A stretch of 64,000 nucleotides of DNA from Euwallacea fornicatus (Eukaryota; Arthropoda; Insecta; Coleoptera; Curculionidae), in contig NW_027096055.1 in NCBI RefSeq assembly GCF_040115645.1, positions 62,001 to 126,000 of the forward strand. Direction: 5' to 3'. How positions within the stretch are numbered: the first letter of the stretch is position 1; each line of letters starts with the position of its first letter. A model generated the notes under the pieces. The model saw nothing but the letters and a program-made list of their open reading frames with translations, made no database searches and was not told where the DNA came from. Below are positions 24,641-36,784 of the stretch, piece after piece. Both the position numbers and the translations under genes were made by a program.

Positions 24641-27104
24641 GGACCAAATTTGTTAACCAAAGTGTCAAATTAATCAGCTCGACGAGATCTTTAAAATGAC
24701 ACAACAATTCATGATTGCATCTTGTTGAATTTCCAAGAAAAATAGTACTTTATGTGCTCAAACACACAACTTTTGTGACTTTTCAAACTTTGAAGCTCGA
24801 TAACTTCGGCAAATGAGGACCAAATTTGTTAAATAAAGTGTCAAATTAATCAGCTTGACGAGATTTTGAATATGTCACAACACATCATGATTGCATCTTG
24901 TTGAATTTCCAAGAAAAATAGTACTTTATGTGCTCAAACACACATATTTTGTTACTTTTCAAATTTTGAAGATCGATAACTTCGGCAAATGTGGACCAAA
25001 TTTGTTAACCAAAGTGTCAAATTAATCAGCTCGACGAGATCTTTAAAATGACACAACAATTCATGATTGCATCTTGTTGAATTTCCAAGAAAAATAGTAC
25101 TTTATGTGCTCAAACACACATATTTTGTGACTTTTCAAACTTTGAAGCTCGATAACTTCGGCAAATGTGGACCAAATTTCTTAAACAAAGTGTCAAAGTA
25201 ATCAGCTCGACGAGATCTTTAAAATGACACAACAATTCATGATTGCATCTTGTTGAATTTCCAAGAAAAATAGTAATATATGTGCTCAAACACACAACTT
25301 TTGTGACTTTTCAAACTTTGAAGCTCGATAGCTTCGGCAAATGAAGACCAAATTTGTTAAACAAAGTGTCAAATTAATCAGCTCGACGAGATCTTTAAAA
25401 TGACACAACAATTCATGATTGCATCTTGTTGAATTTCCAAGAAAAATAGTACTTTATGTGCTCAAACACACAACTTTTGTGACTTTTCAAACTTTGAAGC
25501 TCGATAGCTTCGGCAAATGAAGACCAAATTTGTTAAACAAAGTGTCAAATTAATCAGCTCGACGAGATCTTTAAAATGACACAACAATTCATGATTGCAT
25601 CTTGTTGAATTTCCAAGAAAAATAGTAATATATGTGCTCAAACACACAACTTTTGTGACTTTTCAAAATTTGAAGCTCGATAACTTTGGCAAATGTGGAC
25701 CAAATTTGTTAACCAAAGTGTCAAATTAATCAGCTCGACGAAATCTTTAAAATGACACAACAATTCATGATTGCATCTTGTTGAATTTCCAAGAAAAATA
25801 GTACTTTATGTGCTCAAACACACAACTTTTGTGACTTTTCAAACTTTGAAGCTCGATAACTTTGGCAAATGTGGACCAAATTTGTTAACCAAAGTGTCAA
25901 ATTAATCAGCTCGACGAGATCTTTAAAATGACACAACACATCATTATTACATCTTGTTGAATTTCCAAGAAAAATAGTACTTTATGTGCTCAAACACACA
26001 ACTTTTGTGACTTTTCAAACTTTGAAGCTCGATAACTTCGGCAAATGAGGACCAAATTTGTTAAATAAAGTGTCAAATTAATCAGCTTGACGAGATTTTG
26101 AATATGTCACAACACATCATGATTGCATCTTGTTGAATTTCCAAGAAAAATAGTACTTTATGTGCTCAAACACACATATTTTGTTACTTTTCAAATTTTG
26201 AAGATCGATAACTTCGGCAAATGTGGACCAAATTTGTTAACCAAAGTGTCAAATTAATCAGCTCGACGAGATCTTTAAAATGACACAACAATTCATGATT
26301 GCATCTTGTTGAATTTCCAAGAAAAATAGTACTTTATGTGCTCAAACACACATATTTTGTGACTTTTCAAACTTTGAAGCTCGATAACTTCGGCAAATGT
26401 GGACCAAATTTCTTAAACAAAGTGTCAAATTAATCAGCTCGACGAGATCTTTAAAATGACACAACAATTCATGATTGCATCTTGTTGAATTTCCAAGAAA
26501 AATAGTAATATATGTGCTCAAACACACAACTTTTGTGACTTTTCAAACTTTGAAGCTCGATAGCTTCGGCAAATGAAGACCAAATTTGTTAAACAAAGTG
26601 TCAAATTAATCAGCTCGACGAGATCTTTAAAATGACACAACAATTCATGATTGCATCTTGTTGAATTTCCAAGAAAAATAGTACTTTATGTGCTCAAACA
26701 CACAACTTTTGTGACTTTTCAAACTTTGAAGCTCGATAGCTTCGGCAAATGAAGACCAAATTTGTTAAACAAAGTGTCAAATTAATCAGCTCGACGAGAT
26801 CTTTAAAATGACACAACAATTCATGATTGCATCTTGTTGAATTTCCAAGAAAAATAGTAATATATGTGCTCAAACACACAACTTTTGTGACTTTTCAAAA
26901 TTTGAAGCTCGATAACTTTGGCAAATGTGGACCAAATTTGTTAACCAAAGTGTCAAATTAATCAGCTCGACGAAATCTTTAAAATGACACAACAATTCAT
27001 GATTGCATCTTGTTGAATTTCCAAGAAAAATAGTAATATATGTGCTCAAACACACAACTTTTGTGACTTTTCAAAATTTGAAGCTCGATAACTTTGGCAA
27101 ATGT
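24641..27104 (+). repeat. 7-monomer spaced repeat (k=140-146 and 147-153)
   Basis: Both copies contain a C monomer whose 3' end reads GAAGATCGATAAC (a ClaI site, near 24969 and 26201), a t' monomer, a TCTTAAAC monomer with GATAGC, an Ag, an An and a GACGAAATC monomer. They are 1,232 bp apart. The first monomer is A type in copy 1 but H in copy 2. Copy 1 has the private AAAGTAATC at 25195-25203. The same seven monomers recur at 28865-30096, 17 monomers after copy 2, and in altered form at 32913. Confidence 0.8.
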
Positions 27105-28688
27105 GGACCAAATTTGTTAACCAAAGTGTCAAATTAATCAGCTCGACGAGATCTTTAAAATGACACAACACATCATTATTACATCTTGTTGAATTTCCAA
27201 GAAAAATAGTACTTTATGTGTTCAAACACACCACTTTTGTGACTTTTCCAATTTTGAAGCTCGATAACTTTGGCAAATGAAGACCAAATTTGTTAAACAA
27301 AGTGTCAAATTAATCAGCTCGACGAGATTTTGAAGATGTCACAACACATCATGATTGCATCTTGTTGAATTTCCAAGAAAAATAGTACTTTATGTGCTCA
27401 AACACACATATTTTGTGACTTTTCAAACTTTGAAGCTCGATAACTTTGGCAAATGAGGACCAAATTTGTTAAACAAAGTGTCAAATTAATCAGCTCGACG
27501 AGATCTTTAAAATGACACAACAATTCATGATTGCATCTTGTTGAATTTCCAAGAAAAATAGTACTTTATGTGCTCAAACACACAACTTTTGTGACTTTTC
27601 AAAATTTGAAGCTCGATAACTTTGGCAAATGTGGACCAAATTTGTTAACCAAAGTGTCAAATTAATCAGCTCGACGAGATCTTTAAAATGACACAACAAT
27701 TCATGATTGCATCTTGTTGAATTTCCAAGAAAAATAGTAATATATGTGCTCAAACACACAACTTTTGTGACTTTTCAAAATTTGAAGCTCGATAACTTTG
27801 GCAAATGTGGACCAAATTTGTTAACCAAAGTGTCAAATTAATCAGCTCGACGAGATCTTTCAAATGACACAACAATTCATGATAGCATCTTGTTGAATTT
27901 CCAAGAAAAATAGTACTTTATGTGCTCAAACACACAACTTTTGTGACTTTTCAAACTTTGAAGCTCGATAGCTTCGGCAAATGAAGACCAAATTTGTTAA
28001 ACAAAGTGTCAAATTAATCAGCTCGACGAGATCTTTAAAATGACACAACAATTCATGATTGCATCTTGTTGAATTTCCAAGAAAAATAGTAATATATGTG
28101 CTCAAACACACAACTTTTGTGACTTTTCAAAATTTGAAGCTCGATAACTTTGGCAAATGTGGACCAAATTTGTTAACCAAAGTGTCAAATTAATCAGCTC
28201 GACGAGATCTTTAAAATGACACAACAATTCATGATTGCATCTTGTTGAATTTCCAAGAAAAATAGTACTTTATGTGCTCAAACACACCACTTTTGTGACT
28301 TTTCCAATTTTGAAGCTCGATAACTTTGGCAAATGAAGACCAAATTTGTTAAACAAAGTGTCAAATTAATCAGCTCGACGAGATTTTGAAGATGTCACAA
28401 CACATCATGATTACATCTTGTTGAACTTCCAGGAAAAATAGTACTTTATGTGCTCAAACACACATATTTTGTTACTTTTCAAACTTTGAAGATCGATAAC
28501 TTCGGCAAATGTGGACCAAATTTCTTAAACAAAGTGTCAAATTAATCAGCTCGACGAGATCTTTAAAATGACACAACAATTCATGATTGCATCTTGTTGA
28601 ATTTCCAAGAAAAATAGTACTTTATGTGCTCAAACACACAACTTTTGTGACTTTTCAAACTTTGAAGCTCGATAACTTTGGCAAATGT
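27105..28688 (+). repeat. Mixed block, monomers k=154-162
   Basis: Holds the first H-p monomer with the TGTGTTCAAACA allele (near 27219), which dominates the right half, followed by the first clear B'-t' pair of that type. From 27809 (private GATAGCATC near 27891) the order repeats 23409-24464 with one monomer missing; see the hybrid monomer at 28337. Confidence 0.7.
28337..28512 (+). repeat. Hybrid monomer: 5' part B, 3' part C (k=161)
   Basis: The 5' part is B type (TTTGAAGATG, GATTAC, GAACTTCCAGG). The 3' part is the C-associated CACATATTTTGTTAC followed by GAAGATCGATAAC. In the related series at 23937-24288 these halves belong to two successive monomers (k=136 and 137). The simplest reading is an in-register exchange within the shared stretch at about 28439-28463 that removed exactly one monomer. 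Confidence 0.75.
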
Positions 28689-31600
28689 GGACCAAATTTG
28701 TTAACCAAAGTGACAAATTAATCAGCTCGACGAGATCTTTAAAATGACACAACAATTCATGATTGCATCTTGTTGAATTTCCAAGAAAAATAGTACTTTA
28801 TGTGCTCAAACACACAACTTTTGTGACTTTTCAAACTTTGAAGCTCGATAACTTTGGCAAATGTGGACCAAATTTGTTAACCAAAGTGTCAAATTAATCA
28901 GCTCGACGAGATCTTTAAAATGACACAACACATCATTATTACATCTTGTTGAATTTCCAAGAAAAATAGTACTTTATGTGCTCAAACACACAACTTTTGT
29001 GACTTTTCAAACTTTGAAGCTCGATAACTTCGGCAAATGAGGACCAAATTTGTTAAATAAAGTGTCAAATTAATCAGCTTGACGAGATTTTGAATATGTC
29101 ACAACACATCATGATTGCATCTTGTTGAATTTCCAAGAAAAATAGTACTTTATGTGCTCAAACACACATATTTTGTTACTTTTCAAATTTTGAAGATCGA
29201 TAACTTCGGCAAATGTGGACCAAATTTGTTAACCAAAGTGTCAAATTAATCAGCTCGACGAGATCTTTAAAATGACACAACAATTCATGATTGCATCTTG
29301 TTGAATTTCCAAGAAAAATAGTACTTTATGTGCTCAAACACACATATTTTGTGACTTTTCAAACTTTGAAGCTCGATAACTTCGGCAAATGTGGACCAAA
29401 TTTCTTAAACAAAGTGTCAAATTAATCAGCTCGACGAGATCTTTAAAATGACACAACAATTCATGATTGCATCTTGTTGAATTTCCAAGAAAAATAGTAA
29501 TATATGTGCTCAAACACACAACTTTTGTGACTTTTCAAACTTTGAAGCTCGATAGCTTCGGCAAATGAAGACCAAATTTGTTAAACAAAGTGTCAAATTA
29601 ATCAGCTCGACGAGATCTTTAAAATGACACAACAATTCATGATTGCATCTTGTTGAATTTCCAAGAAAAATAGTACTTTATGTGCTCAAACACACAACTT
29701 TTGTGACTTTTCAAACTTTGAAGCTCGATAGCTTCGGCAAATGAAGACCAAATTTGTTAAACAAAGTGTCAAATTAATCAGCTCGACGAGATCTTTAAAA
29801 TGACACAACAATTCATGATTGCATCTTGTTGAATTTCCAAGAAAAATAGTAATATATGTGCTCAAACACACAACTTTTGTGACTTTTCAAAATTTGAAGC
29901 TCGATAACTTTGGCAAATGTGGACCAAATTTGTTAACCAAAGTGTCAAATTAATCAGCTCGACGAAATCTTTAAAATGACACAACAATTCATGATTGCAT
30001 CTTGTTGAATTTCCAAGAAAAATAGTAATATATGTGCTCAAACACACAACTTTTGTGACTTTTCAAAATTTGAAGCTCGATAACTTTGGCAAATGTGGAC
30101 CAAATTTGTTAACCAAAGTGTCAAATTAATCAGCTCGACGAGATCTTTAAAATGACACAACAATTCATGATTGCATCTTGTTGAATTTCCAAGAAAAATA
30201 GTACTTTATGTGCTCAAACACACAACTTTTGTGACTTTTCAAACTTTGAAGCTCGATAGCTTCGGCAAATGAAGACCAAATTTGTTAAACAAAGTGTCAA
30301 ATTAATCAGCTCGACGAGATCTTTAAAATGACACAACAATTCATGATTGCATCTTGTTGAATTTCCAAGAAAAATAGTAATATATGTGCTCAAACACACA
30401 ACTTTTGTGACTTTTCCAATTTTGAAGCTCGATAACTTTGGCAAATGAAGACCAAATTTGTTAAACAAAGTGTCAAATTAATCAGCTCGACGAGATCTTT
30501 AAAATGACACAACAATTCATGATTGCATCTTGTTGAATTTCCAAGAAAAATAGTACTTTATGTGCTCAAACACACAACTTTTGTGACTTTTCAAACTTTG
30601 AAGCTCGATAACTTTGGCAAATGTGGACCAAATTTGTTAACCAAAGTGTCAAATTAATCAGCTCGACGAGATCTTTAAAATGACACAACACATCATTATT
30701 ACATCTTGTTGAATTTCCAAGAAAAATAGTACATTATGTGGTCAAACTCACAACTTTTGTGACTTTTCAAACTTTGAAGCTCGATAACTTCGGCAAATGT
30801 GGACCAAATTTCTTAAACAAAGTGTCAAAGTAATCACCTCAACGAGATTTTGAAGATGTCACAACACATCATGATTACATCTTGTTGAACTTCCAAGAAA
30901 AATAGTACTTTATGTGCTCAAACACACAACTTTTGTGACTTTTCAAATTTTGAAGCTCGATAACTTCGGCAAATGAGGACCAAATTTGTTAAATAAAGTG
31001 TCAAATTAATCAGCTTGACGAGATTTTGAATATGTCACAACACATCATGATTGCATCTTGTTGAATTTCCAAGAAAAATAGTACTTTATGTGCTCAAACA
31101 CACATATTTTGTTACTTTTCAAACTTTGAAGCTCGATAACTTCGGCAAATGTGGACCAAATTTGTTAAACAAAGTGTCAAATTAATCAGCTCGACGAGAT
31201 CTTTAAAATGACACAACAATTCATGATTGCATCTTGTTGAATTTCCAAGAAAAATAGTACTTTATGTGCTCAAACACACAACTTTTGTGACTTTTCAAAC
31301 TTTGAAGCTCGATAACTTTGGCAAATGTGGACCAAATTTGTTAACCAAAGTGTCAAATTAATCAGCTCGACGAGATCTTTAAAATGACACAACACATCAT
31401 TATTACATCTTGTTGAATTTCCAAGAAAAATAGTACTTTATGTGTTCAAACACACCACTTTTGTGACTTTTCCAATTTTGAAGCTCGATAACTTTGGCAA
31501 ATGAAGACCAAATTTGTTAAACAAAGTGTCAAATTAATCAGCTCGACGAGATTTTGAAGATGTCACAACACATCATGATTGCATCTTGTTGAATTTCCAA

Positions 31601-32736
31601 GAAAAATAGTACTTTATGTGCTCAAACACACATATTTTGTGACTTTTCAAACTTTGAAGCTCGATAACTTTGGCAAATGAGGACCAAATTTGTTAAACAA
31701 AGTGTAAAATTAATCAGCTCGACGAGATCTTTAAAATGACACAACAATTCATGATTGCATCTTGTTGAATTTCCAAGAAAAATAGTAATATATGTGCTCA
31801 AACACACAACTTTTGTGACTTTTCAAACTTTGAAGCTCGATAGCTTCGGCAAATGAAGACCAAATTTGTTAAACAAAGTGTCAAATTAATCAGCTCGACG
31901 AGATCTTTAAAATGACACATCAATTCATGATTGCATCTTGTTGAATTTCCAAGAAAAATAGTAATATATGTGCTCAAACACACAACTTTTGTGACTTTTC
32001 AAACTTTGAAGCTCGATAACTTTTGCAAATGTGGACCAAATTTGTTAAACAAAGTGTCAAATTAATCAGCTCGACGAGATCTTTAAAATGACACAACAAT
32101 TCATGATTGCATCTTGTTGAATTTCCAAGAAAAATAGTACTTTATGTGCTCAAACACACAACTTTTGTGACTTTTCAAACTTTGAAGCTCGATAACTTTG
32201 GCAAATGTGGACCAAATTTGTTAACCAAAGTGTCAAATTAATCAGCTCGACGAGATCTTTAAACTGACACAACAATTCATGATTGCATCTTGTTGAATTT
32301 CCAAGAAAAATAGTACTTTATGTGCTCAAACACACAACTTTTGTGACTTTTCAAACTTTGAAGCTCGATAGCTTCGGCAAATGAAGACCAAATTTGTTAA
32401 ACAAAGTGTCAAATTAATCAGCTCGACGAGATCTTTAAAATGACACAACAATTCATGATTGCATCTTGTTGAATTTCCAAGAAAAATAGTACTATATGTG
32501 ATCAAACACACAACTTTTGTGACTTTTCAAACTTTGAAGCTCGATAGCTTCGGCAAATGAAGACCAAATTTGTTAAACAAAGTGTCAAATTAATCAGCTC
32601 GACGAGATCTTTAAAATGACACAACAATTCATGATTGCATCTTGTTGAATTTCCAAGAAAAATAGTAATATATGTGCTCAAACACACAACTTTTGTGACT
32701 TTTCAAAATTTGAAGCTCGATAACTTTGGCAAATGT
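28689..32736 (+). repeat. 23-mer HOR unit, copy 1 (4,048 bp)
   Basis: Monomers k=163-185. It contains the seven-monomer H-C-t' module (28865), the H(tacat)-B-C module (30625), an H-p(TGTGTTC) and B'-t' pair, the first A monomer with ACACATCAATTC (near 31917), CTTTTGCAAATG near 32021, and the first AAACTGACAC monomer (near 32263). Private changes against copy 2 include A at 28711 and A at 31706. Confidence 0.9.
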
Positions 32737-35700
32737 GGACCAAATTTGTTAACCAAAGTGTCAAATTAATCAGCTCGACGAGATCTTTAAAATGACACAA
32801 CAATTCATGATTGCATCTTGTTGAATTTCCAAGAAAAATAGTACTTTATGTGCTCAAACACACAACTTTTGTGACTTTTCAAACTTTGAAGCTCGATAAC
32901 TTTGGCAAATGTGGACCAAATTTGTTAACCAAAGTGTCAAATTAATCAGCTCGACGAGATCTTTAAAATGACACAACACATCATTATTACATCTTGTTGA
33001 ATTTCCAAGAAAAATAGTACTTTATGTGCTCAAACACACAACTTTTGTGACTTTTCAAACTTTGAAGCTCGATATCTTCGGCAAATGAGGACCAAATTTG
33101 TTAAATAAAGTGTCAAATTAATCAGCTTGACGAGATTTTGAATATGTCACAACACATCATGATTGCATCTTGTTGAATTTCCAAGAAAAATAGTACTTTA
33201 TGTGCTCAAACACACATATTTTGTTACTTTTCAAATTTTGAAGATCGATAACTTCGGCAAATGTGGACCAAATTTGTTAACCAAAGTGTCAAATTAATCA
33301 GCTCGACGAGATCTTTAAAATGACACAACAATTCATGATTGCATCTTGTTGAATTTCCAAGAAAAATAGTAATATATGTGCTCAAACACACAACTTTTGT
33401 GACTTTTCAAACTTTGAAGCTCGATAGCTTCGGCAAATGAAGACCAAATTTGTTAAACAAAGTGTCAAATTAATCAGCTCGACGAGATCTTTAAAATGAC
33501 ACAACAATTCATGATTGCATCTTGTTGAATTTCCAAGAAAAATAGTAATATATGTGCTCAAACACACAACTTTTGTGACTTTTCAAACTTTGAAGCTCGA
33601 TAGCTTCGGCAAATGAAGACCAAATTTGTTAAACAAAGTGTCAAATTAATCAGCTCGACGAGATCTTTAAAATGACACAACAATTCATGATTGCATCTTG
33701 TTGAATTTCCAAGAAAAATAGTACTTTATGTGCTCAAACACACAACTTTTGTGACTTTTCAAACTTTGAAGCTCGATAGCTTCGGCAAATGAAGACCAAA
33801 TTTGTTAAACAAAGTGTCAAATTAATCAGCTCGACGAGATCTTTAAAATGACACAACAATTCATGATTGCATCTTGTTGAATTTCCAAGAAAAATAGTAA
33901 TATATGTGCTCAAACACACAACTTTTGTGACTTTTCAAAATTTGAAGCTCGATAACTTTGGCAAATGTGGACCAAATTTGTTAACCAAAGTGTCAAATTA
34001 ATCAGCTCGACGAAATCTTTAAAATGACACAACAATTCATGATTGCATCTTGTTGAATTTCCAAGAAAAATAGTAATATATGTGCTCAAACACACAACTT
34101 TTGTGACTTTTCAAAATTTGAAGCTCGATAACTTTGGCAAATGTGGACCAAATTTGTTAACCAAAGTGTCAAATTAATCAGCTCGACGAGATCTTTAAAA
34201 TGACACAACAATTCATGATTGCATCTTGTTGAATTTCCAAGAAAAATAGTACTTTATGTGCTCAAACACACAACTTTTGTGACTTTTCAAACTTTGAAGC
34301 TCGATAGCTTCGGCAAATGAAGACCAAATTTGTTAAACAAAGTGTCAAATTAATCAGCTCGACGAGATCTTTAAAATGACACAACAATTCATGATTGCAT
34401 CTTGTTGAATTTCCAAGAAAAATAGTAATATATGTGCTCAAACACACAACTTTTGTGACTTTTCCAATTTTGAAGCTCGATAACTTTGGCAAATGAAGAC
34501 CAAATTTGTTAAACAAAGTGTCAAATTAATCAGCTCGACGAGATCTTTAAAATGACACAACAATTCATGATTGCATCTTGTTGAATTTCCAAGAAAAATA
34601 GTACTTTATGTGCTCAAACACACAACTTTTGTGACTTTTCAAACTTTGAAGCTCGATAACTTTGGCAAATGTGGACCAAATTTGTTAACCAAAGTGTCAA
34701 ATTAATCAGCTCGACGAGATCTTTAAAATGACACAACACATCATTATTACATCTTGTTGAATTTCCAAGAAAAATAGTACATTATGTGGTCAAACTCACA
34801 ACTTTTGTGACTTTTCAAACTTTGAAGCTCGATAACTTCGGCAAATGTGGACCAAATTTCTTAAACAAAGTGTCAAAGTAATCACCTCAACGAGATTTTG
34901 AAGATGTCACAACACATCATGATTACATCTTGTTGAACTTCCAAGAAAAATAGTACTTTATGTGCTCAAACACACAACTTTTGTGACTTTTCAAATTTTG
35001 AAGCTCGATAACTTCGGCAAATGAGGACCAAATTTGTTAAATAAAGTGTCAAATTAATCAGCTTGACGAGATTTTGAATATGTCACAACACATCATGATT
35101 GCATCTTGTTGAATTTCCAAGAAAAATAGTACTTTATGTGCTCAAACACACATATTTTGTTACTTTTCAAACTTTGAAGCTCGATAACTTCGGCAAATGT
35201 GGACCAAATTTGTTAAACAAAGTGTCAAATTAATCAGCTCGACGAGATCTTTAAAATGACACAACAATTCATGATTGCATCTTGTTGAATTTCCAAGAAA
35301 AATAGTACTTTATGTGCTCAAACACACAACTTTTGTGACTTTTCAAACTTTGAAGCTCGATAACTTTGGCAAATGTGGACCAAATTTGTTAACCAAAGTG
35401 TCAAATTAATCAGCTCGACGAGATCTTTAAAATGACACAACACATCATTATTACATCTTGTTGAATTTCCAAGAAAAATAGTACTTTATGTGTTCAAACA
35501 CACCACTTTTGTGACTTTTCCAATTTTGAAGCTCGATAACTTTGGCAAATGAAGACCAAATTTGTTAAACAAAGTGTCAAATTAATCAGCTCGACGAGAT
35601 TTTGAAGATGTCACAACACATCATGATTGCATCTTGTTGAATTTCCAAGAAAAATAGTACTTTATGTGCTCAAACACACATATTTTGTGACTTTTCAAAC

Positions 35701-36784
35701 TTTGAAGCTCGATAACTTTGGCAAATGAGGACCAAATTTGTTAAACAAAGTGTCAAATTAATCAGCTCGACGAGATCTTTAAAATGACACAACAATTCAT
35801 GATTGCATCTTGTTGAATTTCCAAGAAAAATAGTAATATATGTGCTCAAACACACAACTTTTGTGACTTTTCAAACTTTGAAGCTCGATAGCTTCGGCAA
35901 ATGAAGACCAAATTTGTTAAACAAAGTGTCAAATTAATCAGCTCGACGAGATCTTTAAAATGACACATCAATTCATGATTGCATCTTGTTGAATTTCCAA
36001 GAAAAATAGTAATATATGTGCTCAAACACACAACTTTTGTGACTTTTCAAACTTTGAAGCTCGATAACTTTTGCAAATGTGGACCAAATTTGTTAAACAA
36101 AGTGTCAAATTAATCAGCTCGACGAGATCTTTAAAATGACACAACAATTCATGATTGCATCTTGTTGAATTTCCAAGAAAAATAGTACTTTATGTGCTCA
36201 AACACACAACTTTTGTGACTTTTCAAACTTTGAAGCTCGATAACTTTGGCAAATGTGGACCAAATTTGTTAACCAAAGTGTCAAATTAATCAGCTCGACG
36301 AGATCTTTAAACTGACACAACAATTCATGATTGCATCTTGTTGAATTTCCAAGAAAAATAGTACTTTATGTGCTCAAACACACAACTTTTGTGACTTTTC
36401 AAACTTTGAAGCTCGATAGCTTCGGCAAATGAAGACCAAATTTGTTAAACAAAGTGTCAAATTAATCAGCTCGACGAGATCTTTAAAATGACACAACAAT
36501 TCATGATTGCATCTTGTTGAATTTCCAAGAAAAATAGTACTATATGTGATCAAACACACAACTTTTGTGACTTTTCAAACTTTGAAGCTCGATAGCTTCG
36601 GCAAATGAAGACCAAATTTGTTAAACAAAGTGTCAAATTAATCAGCTCGACGAGATCTTTAAAATGACACAACAAATCATGATTGCATCTTGTTGAATTT
36701 CCAAGAAAAATAGTAATATATGTGCTCAAACACACAACTTTTGTGACTTTTCAAAATTTGAAGCTCGATAACTTTGGCAAATGT
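32737..36784 (+). repeat. 23-mer HOR unit, copy 2 (4,048 bp)
   Basis: Monomers k=186-208, directly abutting copy 1 and matching it monomer for monomer. I noted T at 33075 (GATATC, an EcoRV site), A at 36676, and one patch around 33365-33460. In that patch copy 2 has TAATA, CACAAC, GATAGC and TGTTAAAC where copy 1 (29317-29412) has TACTT, CACATATT, GATAAC and TCTTAAAC. The patch looks like conversion from a neighbouring monomer. Similarity ends at 36785, where monomer k=209 is H and its counterpart k=186 is A. Confidence 0.9.

Noticed and set aside
28689..36784. Assembly artefact as the explanation for the 23-mer duplication
   Set aside because: Not excluded, but the copies differ by several single bases and one patch, which a simple repeated contig would not show. 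It stays a caveat for reads to settle.
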